From Parapedobacter indicus (GTDB taxonomy: Bacteria; Bacteroidota; Bacteroidia; Sphingobacteriales; Sphingobacteriaceae): a DNA stretch of 64,000 nt. The notes under the pieces were generated by a model. It made no database searches. It saw only the letters and a program-made list of their open reading frames with translations, and had not been told where the DNA came from. Both the position numbers and the translations under genes were made by a program. The stretch covers positions 140,321 to 204,320 of the forward strand of contig NZ_FOQO01000013.1 in the NCBI RefSeq assembly GCF_900113765.1, given 5' to 3'. Positions 1-8,352 of the stretch are shown piece by piece; position 1 is the stretch's first letter; each line of letters opens with the position of its first letter.

Positions 1-9
1 ATTGCTTGT

Positions 10-2880
10 TTATTTCAATTTGATGTGTATTTCCTTTCCAGTATATGTTACCGTTTGCGTGACACGCGCGGGCGTATCCGCACCCTGCGGCGTTTCAGGC
101 CGCACATAGACAATGTCGAACCTCCGGCGGGTCAACATCCCTTCAAACGAACCCCGCTGAGCACCGATACGCAGCTCGCTGGTCTTGTCGTGATACGTCA
201 ATGTAATGGTACCGAACTTTCCCTCTTCATAATTATAATTAGTCCCCTCGTCTTCATAGAGCTCAAAAGAGGCGTCAGCACCTGCGTAAACAAAGAGTGT
301 AATTTCCTTGGCAGGCTTTTCGTCGGTGTATTGCAGCTCGGGGCCAAGCGGAATGATACTGCCTGTCCTGACAAAAAGCGGCATGCGCTCGTAGGGTGCT
401 GCCGCTTCCAGCGTTTGCCCGCCACGATGGTATGCGCCACTGTAAAAATCATACCATCCTGCTCCCCGGGGCAAATACAATTTACGAGAAGTAGCCCCAA
501 GTTGCGTTACCGGATTTACGAGCAATGAGGGTCCGAACAGAAATTGATCATTGATGGCAAAAACCTGTGCATCCTGCGGGAAGTCCATCGCCAGCCCCCT
601 GAGCATCGTGTAGTCATGCAAATAGGTGTTCCCGGCCAACGAATACGTATAGGGCAAGAGTCGATAACGAAGTCCGATGTAATAACGCATACTGCTGTAG
701 GCAGGGTGTCCTTCGGGGGCGATATTGAATGGTTCTCGAAAGGGAAACTGCCCGTGGGCCCGGAAAATCGGCAAAAAGGCTCCATACTGGTACCAGCGGG
801 TATTCAATTCGCGCCATTCTTCACGGTCTTCGGTATTGGGGTTGTGGAAACGCCTTTCGACCAAAAAACCGCCAGCATCCATGGTCCAGTAGGGTGTGCC
901 TGACATCGAAAAATTGACCCCGGCGGCAATCTGGTCTTTCATATCGTGCCAACGCGAGGAGATATCGCCGCTCCAGGCCGCCGCCGCGTAACGCTGCTGG
1001 CCCGCGAAATACGAACGGGTAAGGATAAATACCCGACTGTTGGCATCGGTGCTCCGCTGCCCTTCGTAAATGCCGCGGGCATTTTCCAACGGAAAAGCGT
1101 TGTAATAGCGCACAGACGAACCGATAGCCGGTTGCATGACCGATTTTCGCGCTTCTAGGTTAATATTGGAGTGGATATCCGGCTCGCTGGCGTCCATCCA
1201 CCATGCGTCGATGCCTTTACGATATAGTTTCTCATTCATCAAATCCCAGAAGCCCGCGCGGGCCTGGGCATTAAATGGGTCATAAAAGGTAGAAGTATAT
1301 CCGGGACCGATCCAGTCCTTGCGGCCATCGTAAATATTGCGTAGATAGAGCCACCCTTTATCGCGAAACCGGGTGTAGACGCTGGATGCTTCGTTGATTT
1401 TGGGCCAAACCGATATCATGAGGTGAAAGTGGTTGTTGTGCAAGCGATCTACCATGCCCTCGGGATCCGGAAAACGTGTGGTATCAAAATCGTGGCTCCC
1501 CCAATCGTGCTCACGCCAATAAGACCAATCCTGCACCATGTTGTCGATAGGAATCTGCCGCTTGCGGAATTCCATGGCTGTATCTTCCAGTTCTTTCTGT
1601 GTTTTGTAACGTTCTCGGCTCTGCCAGAAACCAAATGCCCACCGCGGCATGATGGGTGCCCGGCCGGTAAGGTGGCGGTAACCACCGATGACATCATCCA
1701 TATCGCTTCCGGCAATAAAATAGTAGTCGACACCAGCACCTGCCTCCGAGTCAAACGAAAATGTACCGGTATCTGTATCGGGAATGGGGCGCTGCCACTC
1801 GACACCTAAGTAGGACTGCCCTCCATCTGGCAGCCACTCGATCCGGATGTCGTGGCGATGGCCGGCTTCTAAGTCTAACGCGACCTCGAAAGAACCAGCA
1901 TTCCACGACTCGCGCCAGCGATCTTCTCGCAATTGGTCGTCTATCCAGACCTTGATGTAACCCGAATACGTAAAATGCAGCCTGTGGAGGCCCGTATAGG
2001 GCGATTCCAGTTGCCCTTCGTAGGTAACCAGACTGCTCGCAAGGTCTACAGAATCTGGAAACCGCGATTGATCGGTCAGATAGCGGTAGGTGATATCCGA
2101 TTCCGGTCGCGATAACCGGATCGTTTCGGGGTGGTTTTTATCCCGATAGGTTGATGTAAGCCACCCCCGCTGTCCTTCCTTGGAATACAGGCGAAAAGCC
2201 GATAATGGAAGTAGCGGCCGGATGTCACCGGCCTTCGTAATGGAATAGTTATGCCAAAGGATACCGTAATGGTTGGTGGACAACAAAAAAGGTACTCCAA
2301 TCGTGGTATTATACTGCAAAAGGGTTACCTGTCGGCCCTGATAATTCATTACCCCATTTTGGTGCTGCCCAAGTCCATAAAGTCCTTCTGTTTCGGACAC
2401 GGCAAAATGTTGCCGAATCCCGTAAAAGACATCGCCATCGTACGCACACGGTTCAAACGTGGTGGCATCCCGCCGCCGCTCGGCGAGCAGCGTTTGTCCC
2501 TTCTCGTCCAGAAAATCGATTGCACCAGACAGCAACGAGACGCGGGCGGTTAAGGCCGCTGTTTTCAACTGCAGATAATCACCGGCCTTTTCCAGCGTCC
2601 ACGGCCCTGCCGTACGGCGCAGGGTGTCGACGATGACGAGCGATTCGCTTGGCGCTACAGACTTTCCCGGCGGCTTGACAATAACATGAATAATCTGGTC
2701 AGTAATAACATCCAATACCACCTCTTGGTCGATTGCGGTAGCCATCCCATCAAACAAAAGGGATACACCGGTAGCGTTACGGGTTATTTGGGGCTGGTCT
2801 ACCTGCGCTGCCATCGTTGGCATCACCGGACAGATAAGTAAAAAAAGAATGGCCACGAACAAGAATATCATCTTCATCAT
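10..2880 (-). CDS. GH31 alpha-xylosidase with PA14 insert, exported
   Basis: Retaining alpha-glycosidase of family GH31, probably removing alpha-1,6-xylose from xyloglucan oligosaccharides in the periplasm or at the cell surface. Numbering from the ATG at 2880 (956 aa), the nucleophile is Asp563 in WWMDASEPD and the acid/base is Asp639 in WSGD. A PA14-like beta domain (about 270-365, around WIDDQLREDRW) interrupts the region before the barrel, as in the xyloglucan-active enzymes of Bacteroides ovatus and Cellvibrio, and a beta-sandwich/DUF5110-like tail follows the barrel. The frame stays open to 2973, but MMKMIFLFVAILFLL at 2880 gives a typical signal peptide, so the upstream 31 codons are judged non-coding. 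The stop is only 9 bases from the window edge. It lies downstream of the propeller-AraC regulator on the same strand. The xyloglucan substrate is inferred from the PA14 architecture; another alpha-glucoside is possible. Confidence 0.9.
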   Translation of the reverse strand: MMKMIFLFVAILFLLICPVMPTMAAQVDQPQITRNATGVSLLFDGMATAIDQEVVLDVITDQIIHVIVKPPGKSVAPSESLVIVDTLRRTAGPWTLEKAGDYLQLKTAALTARVSLLSGAIDFLDEKGQTLLAERRRDATTFEPCAYDGDVFYGIRQHFAVSETEGLYGLGQHQNGVMNYQGRQVTLLQYNTTIGVPFLLSTNHYGILWHNYSITKAGDIRPLLPLSAFRLYSKEGQRGWLTSTYRDKNHPETIRLSRPESDITYRYLTDQSRFPDSVDLASSLVTYEGQLESPYTGLHRLHFTYSGYIKVWIDDQLREDRWRESWNAGSFEVALDLEAGHRHDIRIEWLPDGGQSYLGVEWQRPIPDTDTGTFSFDSEAGAGVDYYFIAGSDMDDVIGGYRHLTGRAPIMPRWAFGFWQSRERYKTQKELEDTAMEFRKRQIPIDNMVQDWSYWREHDWGSHDFDTTRFPDPEGMVDRLHNNHFHLMISVWPKINEASSVYTRFRDKGWLYLRNIYDGRKDWIGPGYTSTFYDPFNAQARAGFWDLMNEKLYRKGIDAWWMDASEPDIHSNINLEARKSVMQPAIGSSVRYYNAFPLENARGIYEGQRSTDANSRVFILTRSYFAGQQRYAAAAWSGDISSRWHDMKDQIAAGVNFSMSGTPYWTMDAGGFLVERRFHNPNTEDREEWRELNTRWYQYGAFLPIFRAHGQFPFREPFNIAPEGHPAYSSMRYYIGLRYRLLPYTYSLAGNTYLHDYTMLRGLAMDFPQDAQVFAINDQFLFGPSLLVNPVTQLGATSRKLYLPRGAGWYDFYSGAYHRGGQTLEAAAPYERMPLFVRTGSIIPLGPELQYTDEKPAKEITLFVYAGADASFELYEDEGTNYNYEEGKFGTITLTYHDKTSELRIGAQRGSFEGMLTRRRFDIVYVRPETPQGADTPARVTQTVTYTGKEIHIKLK

Positions 2881-2925
2881 AAAAAGCAATACCGATAGCT
2901 GGTTAATGCAATTGGTTATCGAGAT

Positions 2926-2955
2926 CAAAATTAGGCGAGCTAAATGGATACCAAG
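2926..2955 (-). promoter_or_regulatory. Candidate promoter of the GH31 gene
   Basis: On the minus strand TAATTTTG (2926-2933) matches the Bacteroidetes -7 consensus TAnnTTTG. CTTG lies 18 bases upstream (2952-2955), against a -33 consensus of TTTG. It would start transcription about 40 bases before the ATG at 2880. This supports the shorter start, because most of the longer reading frame would lie upstream of the transcript start. Confidence 0.45.
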
Positions 2956-3010
2956 GGATAGGTATGTTAACAAATGTGGGTGATTTGGTTAACTTTTGTC
3001 CCAGATATAC

Positions 3011-5923
3011 CTATTTGCGGTACGCAGAGGGTGCTACCCCATAAAGCTGCTTGAAATATTTACTGAATGGTTTGGGATTGCTGAACCCGACTTCGTAGGC
3101 AATTTCGGCCACGGTAAGCCCCGACTGCTCCAGCAATTGTGCGCCCCGGCGCAGGCGGATATTTCGGATAAATTCGGAGGGTGTATGCCCCGTTAACGTA
3201 ACGATCCGTTTGTAGAGGCTTACCCGACTTACATGCATCGCCTCCGCAAAAGACTCCACCGAAAAACCGGCTTCCCCCATATGCTGCTCCACCGTCTCCA
3301 GTGCTTTCCGTAGAAACAGTTCGTCGGTCGTCATTACCGGCTTCTCGGAAGGGAACACGTCCAGTTTCTTTTTATAGGCTTGCTCCATCGAAGCCTGTTG
3401 TTTCAACACACTTTCCAGCTTGGAACGTGCTTCCTGTCGCTCTCGCTGCAGCGCGAAACGTGTTTTTTCCCGCGTTCGCTCAATATACCGGATCAATAGT
3501 ATCGTGCCCAATCCAAACGCAACATATAGAAAATACGCCCATCCGGTTTTCCAGAATGGGGGACGGATGGTAAACGTTGAAAGGGTGTACGGCTTGCTCC
3601 AGTTCTCCCCGTCCTCGGACACCATCACCCGGAATGCATACTTACCCGGATCCAAATTGGTAAACGTTGCCTTGCGGGTACGTCTATCCATCAATACCCA
3701 CTCGGAGTCGAACCCTTCCAATTGGTAGCGGAAATAGGCTCGGTCTTTATTGAGAAAATAGAGTGAAGCAACCACAAACCCCACGGTATTCTGGTCGTGG
3801 GAAAGCCTTAGTTGCCCACGGTCCAACCATTGGGATGCGTCTACACTGCGGTTGAGTAACTGGAAATCGGTAAGGACAGGTAGCGTCAGCGTTTGGGGTG
3901 GCGATTGGATGTGTGCGGGATCGATGCTATTGAATCCCGAAGGACCGCCGAAAAGCAATTCCCCCGTAGACAACAGGCACGTAGCGTCTTCATTGAATGC
4001 GTTGCCTTGTAATCCATCGCGCCGATCATAGCTCCAAAAGCGCCACTGTCCGGGGGTGGTTTTTTCCTCCCGAATGGCGGAAATACCTCTCGCCGTGCTG
4101 ACCCAAATGGTCCCTTCCTGATCTTCCACCACGCCTAATATCGCATTGTCCGGCAGTCCATCTTCCATGCGAAAAGACCGAAACAAACCGGTAGCCGCAT
4201 CGTAGAGATTGAGACCATCCCGTGTAGCCACCCAGATCCGACGCTTACGATCTTCGATGATCTCGTTTACATGATCGTTGCTGAGTGCCCCCGGCTTGTT
4301 GTCCTTATAGGAAAATAGCGTAAACGTCCCATCCGGATTAAGCAGTTCGACACCGTTGGCGGTACCGAACCAAACCCCGCCCCGTTGATCCTCCGTGATG
4401 GCCGAAATGTACGCCGATAGGGTAAATCCCTGTTCTCCATACCCCAGCCGGGTGAAGCAGCCTGTCTTTCTATCAAACCGCGCCAATCCAGCATTGAGCG
4501 TTCCGATCCAAAAACGCCCTTGGGTATCTTCATAAATCTCCCAAACACTGTTGTCGGGGATGGACGTGGAATCGAGCGGATCATGCAAATACCGCACAAA
4601 CCCACGGCCATCGAAGCGATTGAGCCCACCGTGATACGTGCCGACCCAAAGCGTTCTCTCGCGGTCGATGTACAGGTTAACAATCACATCGCTGCTGAGG
4701 CTGTGCGGATCCTGCGGATCGTACCGATATTGAATGAAGCGGTTGGTCCGTCGATCGAAATAAATCAGTCCACCCCCATTGGTTCCGATCCAAACATTCC
4801 CCAATGAGTCTTCGACAAATTGGTTAATATCGTCAAAGGGCAATACGGCTTCTCCCCTCCCCCGCTGTCGTTGGAACAAAGCAAACTGAATCTGGCTGGG
4901 GTGGTAGTAACTGACACCCCGCTTGAAAGTACCTGCCCACATAATTCCGTCGCGATCACAGTAGAGGGCCATGATGCTATTTTGGCTGATGGTCCGATCG
5001 TCGTATTCGTCATGCAGTAAGTAAGAAACCTGTTTGGTATTGGGATTCACTAAATTCACGCCGCCGTGATCCGTAGCGATCCAAATGTTTCCATCGGCAT
5101 CTTCGGCCATCCCGAAAATAATCTGATTATTCAAAGGGATGATGTTAGATGCCGTGGTAAAGTGCAGCGGTGCGGTGCGAGGTGCGGGCCACCAATAAAC
5201 CCCCAACGATAGGCCGGACGCATATACCCAGGGTTGTCCGCTGCGGTCCATAAATAGCCGAAAGTCGGCTCCCCCTTGGTACGTTACCTCACGATCGTTC
5301 AACTGGTAACTGATGGGGTGGTCGCCCCCCAATTGACATACCGTCCCTTTATGATCCACGGCCCACGCATTTCCCGAACGATCCAGCGCAATACCAGTGA
5401 CGGAACTTGTCGGGTCTATCCACGGATACGAGGCAACCGTATGCCCCTGCTCCTCGTAGCTTGACACCCGGCCGCCAGCCTGCAGAAACCAACATTTGCC
5501 GTGAGCGGCGCGCCTTACGTCCAGCACTTCCGCTACCGGCAGCCCCATCGATTGCAGTACACTGTCTACATTGCGCGTGAACTCTTCGCGACGATCGTCG
5601 TAAATATTCATGCCCAGTTTTGTCTTCACCCACAACCGTTCCTCCGGACCAATGAACAGCCCCAATATATCACTATCACTTATACTACGAGGTTGGTTGG
5701 TTACATGCCGGAATACCTTGACCTCATGGCCGTCGTACCGGCTAAGACCCGTGGGTGTACCGAACCATAGAAAGCCTCGTTTGTCTTTCACAATGGCCGT
5801 GACGTGGTTATGCGATAGCCCATCTTCAACGTTCAATTGCTGGAACTGAACGGTCTGAGCGACGCCCCGGATGGACAACAAACATCCCCCGACAATCAAA
5901 AGTCGTACTAGCACATGTAACAT
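3011..5923 (-). CDS. Membrane-spanning beta-propeller/Y_Y_Y sensor fused to AraC DNA-binding domain
   Basis: A 970-aa one-component regulator. A signal peptide (1-22, ending VAQ) precedes a long periplasmic part made of repeated two-component-regulator propeller blades (motifs such as GFLWFGT, NIWIAT, TLWVGT, RFWIGTL, RIWVAT) to about residue 690. A Y_Y_Y beta-sandwich follows (about 715-785), then one transmembrane helix (about 795-815, TGWAYFLYVAFGLGTILLI), a charged coiled coil (815-855) and a C-terminal AraC/HTH_18 domain (about 868-970). The layout copies hybrid two-component systems of PULs, but the histidine kinase and receiver domains are absent: no HisKA His box, HATPase N/G boxes or receiver Asp can be seen between the membrane helix and the HTH. 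Ligand binding outside would therefore have to act directly on the DNA-binding domain. It sits between the beta-helix and GH31 genes and probably controls them. Confidence 0.88.
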   Translation of the reverse strand: MLHVLVRLLIVGGCLLSIRGVAQTVQFQQLNVEDGLSHNHVTAIVKDKRGFLWFGTPTGLSRYDGHEVKVFRHVTNQPRSISDSDILGLFIGPEERLWVKTKLGMNIYDDRREEFTRNVDSVLQSMGLPVAEVLDVRRAAHGKCWFLQAGGRVSSYEEQGHTVASYPWIDPTSSVTGIALDRSGNAWAVDHKGTVCQLGGDHPISYQLNDREVTYQGGADFRLFMDRSGQPWVYASGLSLGVYWWPAPRTAPLHFTTASNIIPLNNQIIFGMAEDADGNIWIATDHGGVNLVNPNTKQVSYLLHDEYDDRTISQNSIMALYCDRDGIMWAGTFKRGVSYYHPSQIQFALFQRQRGRGEAVLPFDDINQFVEDSLGNVWIGTNGGGLIYFDRRTNRFIQYRYDPQDPHSLSSDVIVNLYIDRERTLWVGTYHGGLNRFDGRGFVRYLHDPLDSTSIPDNSVWEIYEDTQGRFWIGTLNAGLARFDRKTGCFTRLGYGEQGFTLSAYISAITEDQRGGVWFGTANGVELLNPDGTFTLFSYKDNKPGALSNDHVNEIIEDRKRRIWVATRDGLNLYDAATGLFRSFRMEDGLPDNAILGVVEDQEGTIWVSTARGISAIREEKTTPGQWRFWSYDRRDGLQGNAFNEDATCLLSTGELLFGGPSGFNSIDPAHIQSPPQTLTLPVLTDFQLLNRSVDASQWLDRGQLRLSHDQNTVGFVVASLYFLNKDRAYFRYQLEGFDSEWVLMDRRTRKATFTNLDPGKYAFRVMVSEDGENWSKPYTLSTFTIRPPFWKTGWAYFLYVAFGLGTILLIRYIERTREKTRFALQRERQEARSKLESVLKQQASMEQAYKKKLDVFPSEKPVMTTDELFLRKALETVEQHMGEAGFSVESFAEAMHVSRVSLYKRIVTLTGHTPSEFIRNIRLRRGAQLLEQSGLTVAEIAYEVGFSNPKPFSKYFKQLYGVAPSAYRK

Positions 5924-5978
5924 AGGCCAACGAAATCAGCCAAATTTACAAAATATCACGCATTCTGTATTTGATTGC

Positions 5979-8108
5979 TCATTTTACCTTTTCCATCATC
6001 CGATCAAACTGTTTCATCAGCTCGTCAGATAATAAAGCCGTGGCTTGCCACTTCGGATCGCCGTAAACTCCTGCACGCGAATAATCAAATGGCTCGAAGC
6101 CAATCTTCCTAGCTATGCGCTTGCTGCGAAACTGAAAATTGAAATTATCCGGATCGACAAACAACGGATCCGCGATAATGGAATGCTTATCTTTCCCTAG
6201 CTTTTTCCACTCGGAAAAGCTCATCCCTACAAAATCCGGCGTTTCAGTACGGCGGTCCCAGAAGCAGTTTTTATCTAAGACCGTTTGCGCCTTAAGCCAT
6301 GTGTCTTTTCCCATATTCATATATAGAAAGCCTGTATCGTAATAAACAATATTGTTGATAAAGGAAAACGACAGATGTTCTTCAACACGTGTAAATTGTA
6401 GCTGCGAAAGCAGGTTGAATGCAAAGATGTTGTTTCTGATGATGTTTTCTTTGCCATAGTGTTGATGGAAACCAGCATTCTTGCATTTGTATACCAGGTT
6501 ATTTTCCATCGTAATCCCATAGGACCCTTCATCGGTATACAAGCCCCAGCCACCGTAACTGAATGAGTGGATATGGTGGATAACATTGTTGCTCACCGTT
6601 GTACCTTCCGAGGCCCCGAGCGTATACACCCCACCCATGTCGCTCAATTCGCCCCACCCCAAATGATGGATGTGGTTAAATGCTATTTTATTGCGTTTCG
6701 ACGGACTTGGCGCATAGCCCCATATCCAACCAACGGAAACACCCGAATACCTGAAATCAGCAATGTCATTATGGGTTATATAATTATCGCTCCCGTGGAA
6801 AATGATCACCCCCACGGCACAGGGGAATACATATCCGCCGTGTTGTATGATATTATTATGTACGGTTATATGATGGGTTTCTGCCGTTTCTCCCTGATTG
6901 GTCTGCTTAAACCCCGAGGATGAATAATCCCCTATTTTGACTCCGCCACCCCCGAGGTCGTGTAAATGGGAATGCGTTATTTTTGAGTTGGAAACGCTTG
7001 TACGGAACCAGATGGCATGCTGCCCCGTATGGGCAATGTCACAATTTACAAATTCGATGTGATTGGCATGATCAACCATAACGGCGGCATCGACATAGGC
7101 AGCTGCCTGGTAGGGTTCATCTCCATTAGGAGGGGTTTGGTGGGTGGTTACTTCGAAACGCAGGTTCTCAAACCGCACCGAGGAGATTTCCTTTTCTTCG
7201 CTGCCGGTTAGGGTCAACAACTTGTCGGAGATAGGGTATATGCATTGCGTGTTTTCGATCGTTTCGCCCGGCAGAGGCATGTAGTAAAGATATCCATCGC
7301 GTTGTAGGAACCACTCACCGGGGTTGTCCAATGCTTTCCGATAGTTTTCTATCACAAAACGACTTTGATGGTCGATTAGATTCCAAGGTTGCATACTTTT
7401 ACCGATGAAGTATACGGCCGAATCGGAAACCTTAATATGTTTGACCCGCTTACGCGTGTTGTCCCATTTGTGGTAGAAAATCACGAGTGCCTGATCCCAT
7501 TCACTATCACTAATATCGTTCAAAATAGGCAGATCCTTCGCTGATACAACCAGTTTTTGTGATGCAAAATCAGCAATCCTGTATCCCGAAGAATCCAGGA
7601 TGGTTTCCTCAAGTCTTTCTACCCGCGAGAACTGGCCCCGGTCAGGCGTTTGCGCCCTAAAACGCCGTTGACCATTTATATACAATTGTTCGAAATATAA
7701 ACCGTAATGGGCAACTTCTGGTATGTAAACACGCCAAAGCCCCGGTGTCACCTCTTCAAAACGGTCCGTTGTTTTTCCACCGCATATAAGCGGTCTGTTA
7801 TCTTTGGCTCCATAAAAAACTACCGGCGACTGAGGAGTACCGGAGTCTTCAGCGGTCAACTGGAATGCCTGGGTGATGTAATAGGTGCCCGATTGTACTT
7901 CGACAAAAATGGTATCCGAGATCTGCTTATCGAAACGCAACTGACGGATTTTGTCCCGTGCACCTTCAAGAGTTGCCAAAGGCTGACCCTGAGAACCCGG
8001 ATTGCGATCATCGCCATCGGGCGATACATAAAGTTTTACATCCGCACGCAATGCATGGGAGATCAATAAGGTGGTCAGAATAAGGAAGAGTGATTTCATA
8101 ATATTCAT
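5979..8108 (-). CDS. Exported right-handed beta-helix protein, GH141-like
   Basis: 709 aa with a signal peptide (MKSLFLILTTLLISHALRA). The mature N-terminus carries LYVSPDGDDRNPGSQGQPLA, followed by TLEGARDKIRQL, the opening seen in GH141 and related parallel-beta-helix glycosidases. Further on, repeated Asn- and Ile-rich turns (HHITVHNNIIQHGG, NYITHNDIADFRYSG, TTVSNNVIHHIH, GITMENNLVYK) mark the coils of a right-handed beta-helix. GH141 includes an alpha-L-fucosidase and a xylanase, so a side-chain or backbone glycosidase fits the GH31 neighbour. The exact substrate cannot be read from the sequence, and a pectate-lyase-like or epimerase activity remains possible. It is the first gene of the minus-strand group, 55 bp upstream of the regulator, with which it may be co-transcribed. 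A second in-frame ATG at 8099 gives an equally good signal peptide. Confidence 0.72.
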   Translation of the reverse strand: MNIMKSLFLILTTLLISHALRADVKLYVSPDGDDRNPGSQGQPLATLEGARDKIRQLRFDKQISDTIFVEVQSGTYYITQAFQLTAEDSGTPQSPVVFYGAKDNRPLICGGKTTDRFEEVTPGLWRVYIPEVAHYGLYFEQLYINGQRRFRAQTPDRGQFSRVERLEETILDSSGYRIADFASQKLVVSAKDLPILNDISDSEWDQALVIFYHKWDNTRKRVKHIKVSDSAVYFIGKSMQPWNLIDHQSRFVIENYRKALDNPGEWFLQRDGYLYYMPLPGETIENTQCIYPISDKLLTLTGSEEKEISSVRFENLRFEVTTHQTPPNGDEPYQAAAYVDAAVMVDHANHIEFVNCDIAHTGQHAIWFRTSVSNSKITHSHLHDLGGGGVKIGDYSSSGFKQTNQGETAETHHITVHNNIIQHGGYVFPCAVGVIIFHGSDNYITHNDIADFRYSGVSVGWIWGYAPSPSKRNKIAFNHIHHLGWGELSDMGGVYTLGASEGTTVSNNVIHHIHSFSYGGWGLYTDEGSYGITMENNLVYKCKNAGFHQHYGKENIIRNNIFAFNLLSQLQFTRVEEHLSFSFINNIVYYDTGFLYMNMGKDTWLKAQTVLDKNCFWDRRTETPDFVGMSFSEWKKLGKDKHSIIADPLFVDPDNFNFQFRSKRIARKIGFEPFDYSRAGVYGDPKWQATALLSDELMKQFDRMMEKVK

Positions 8109-8252
8109 AATTGTTCAGCAAATTCGGGTTCATAAGGGCTAATGGGAAATCAACGCCCTAAATATAGCTAATAAATAAAGAAACTCGACATCGCTCTACT
8201 GGAGACGTCTTATTGGAGCGCAGGAAACCACCTATGTCACCGGACATTGAAG

Positions 8253-8291
8253 AAAAATTGACGGATATCGGCAAAATATCCGTCAATTTTT
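8253..8291. terminator. Perfect 16-bp inverted repeat between divergent genes
   Basis: Arms 8253-8268 and 8276-8291 are exact reverse complements (AAAAATTGACGGATAT / ATATCCGTCAATTTTT) around a 7-nt loop. T-runs at both ends make it a bidirectional intrinsic terminator by form. It lies upstream of both flanking genes (minus gene starts at 8108, plus gene at 8353), so it ends neither of them. It could insulate the divergent promoters, attenuate the dipeptidyl peptidase transcript, or act as an operator. Confidence 0.6.
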
Positions 8292-8352
8292 TATTTCCTT
8301 TGCATAGAATCCAATCCCAATTGGTTTTAATGCACTAATGAATGTTTATTTT

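Noticed and set aside
3011..5923. Hybrid two-component system
   Set aside because: The propeller, Y_Y_Y and AraC parts invite this label, but no histidine kinase or receiver motif is present, so it is listed as a one-component regulator.
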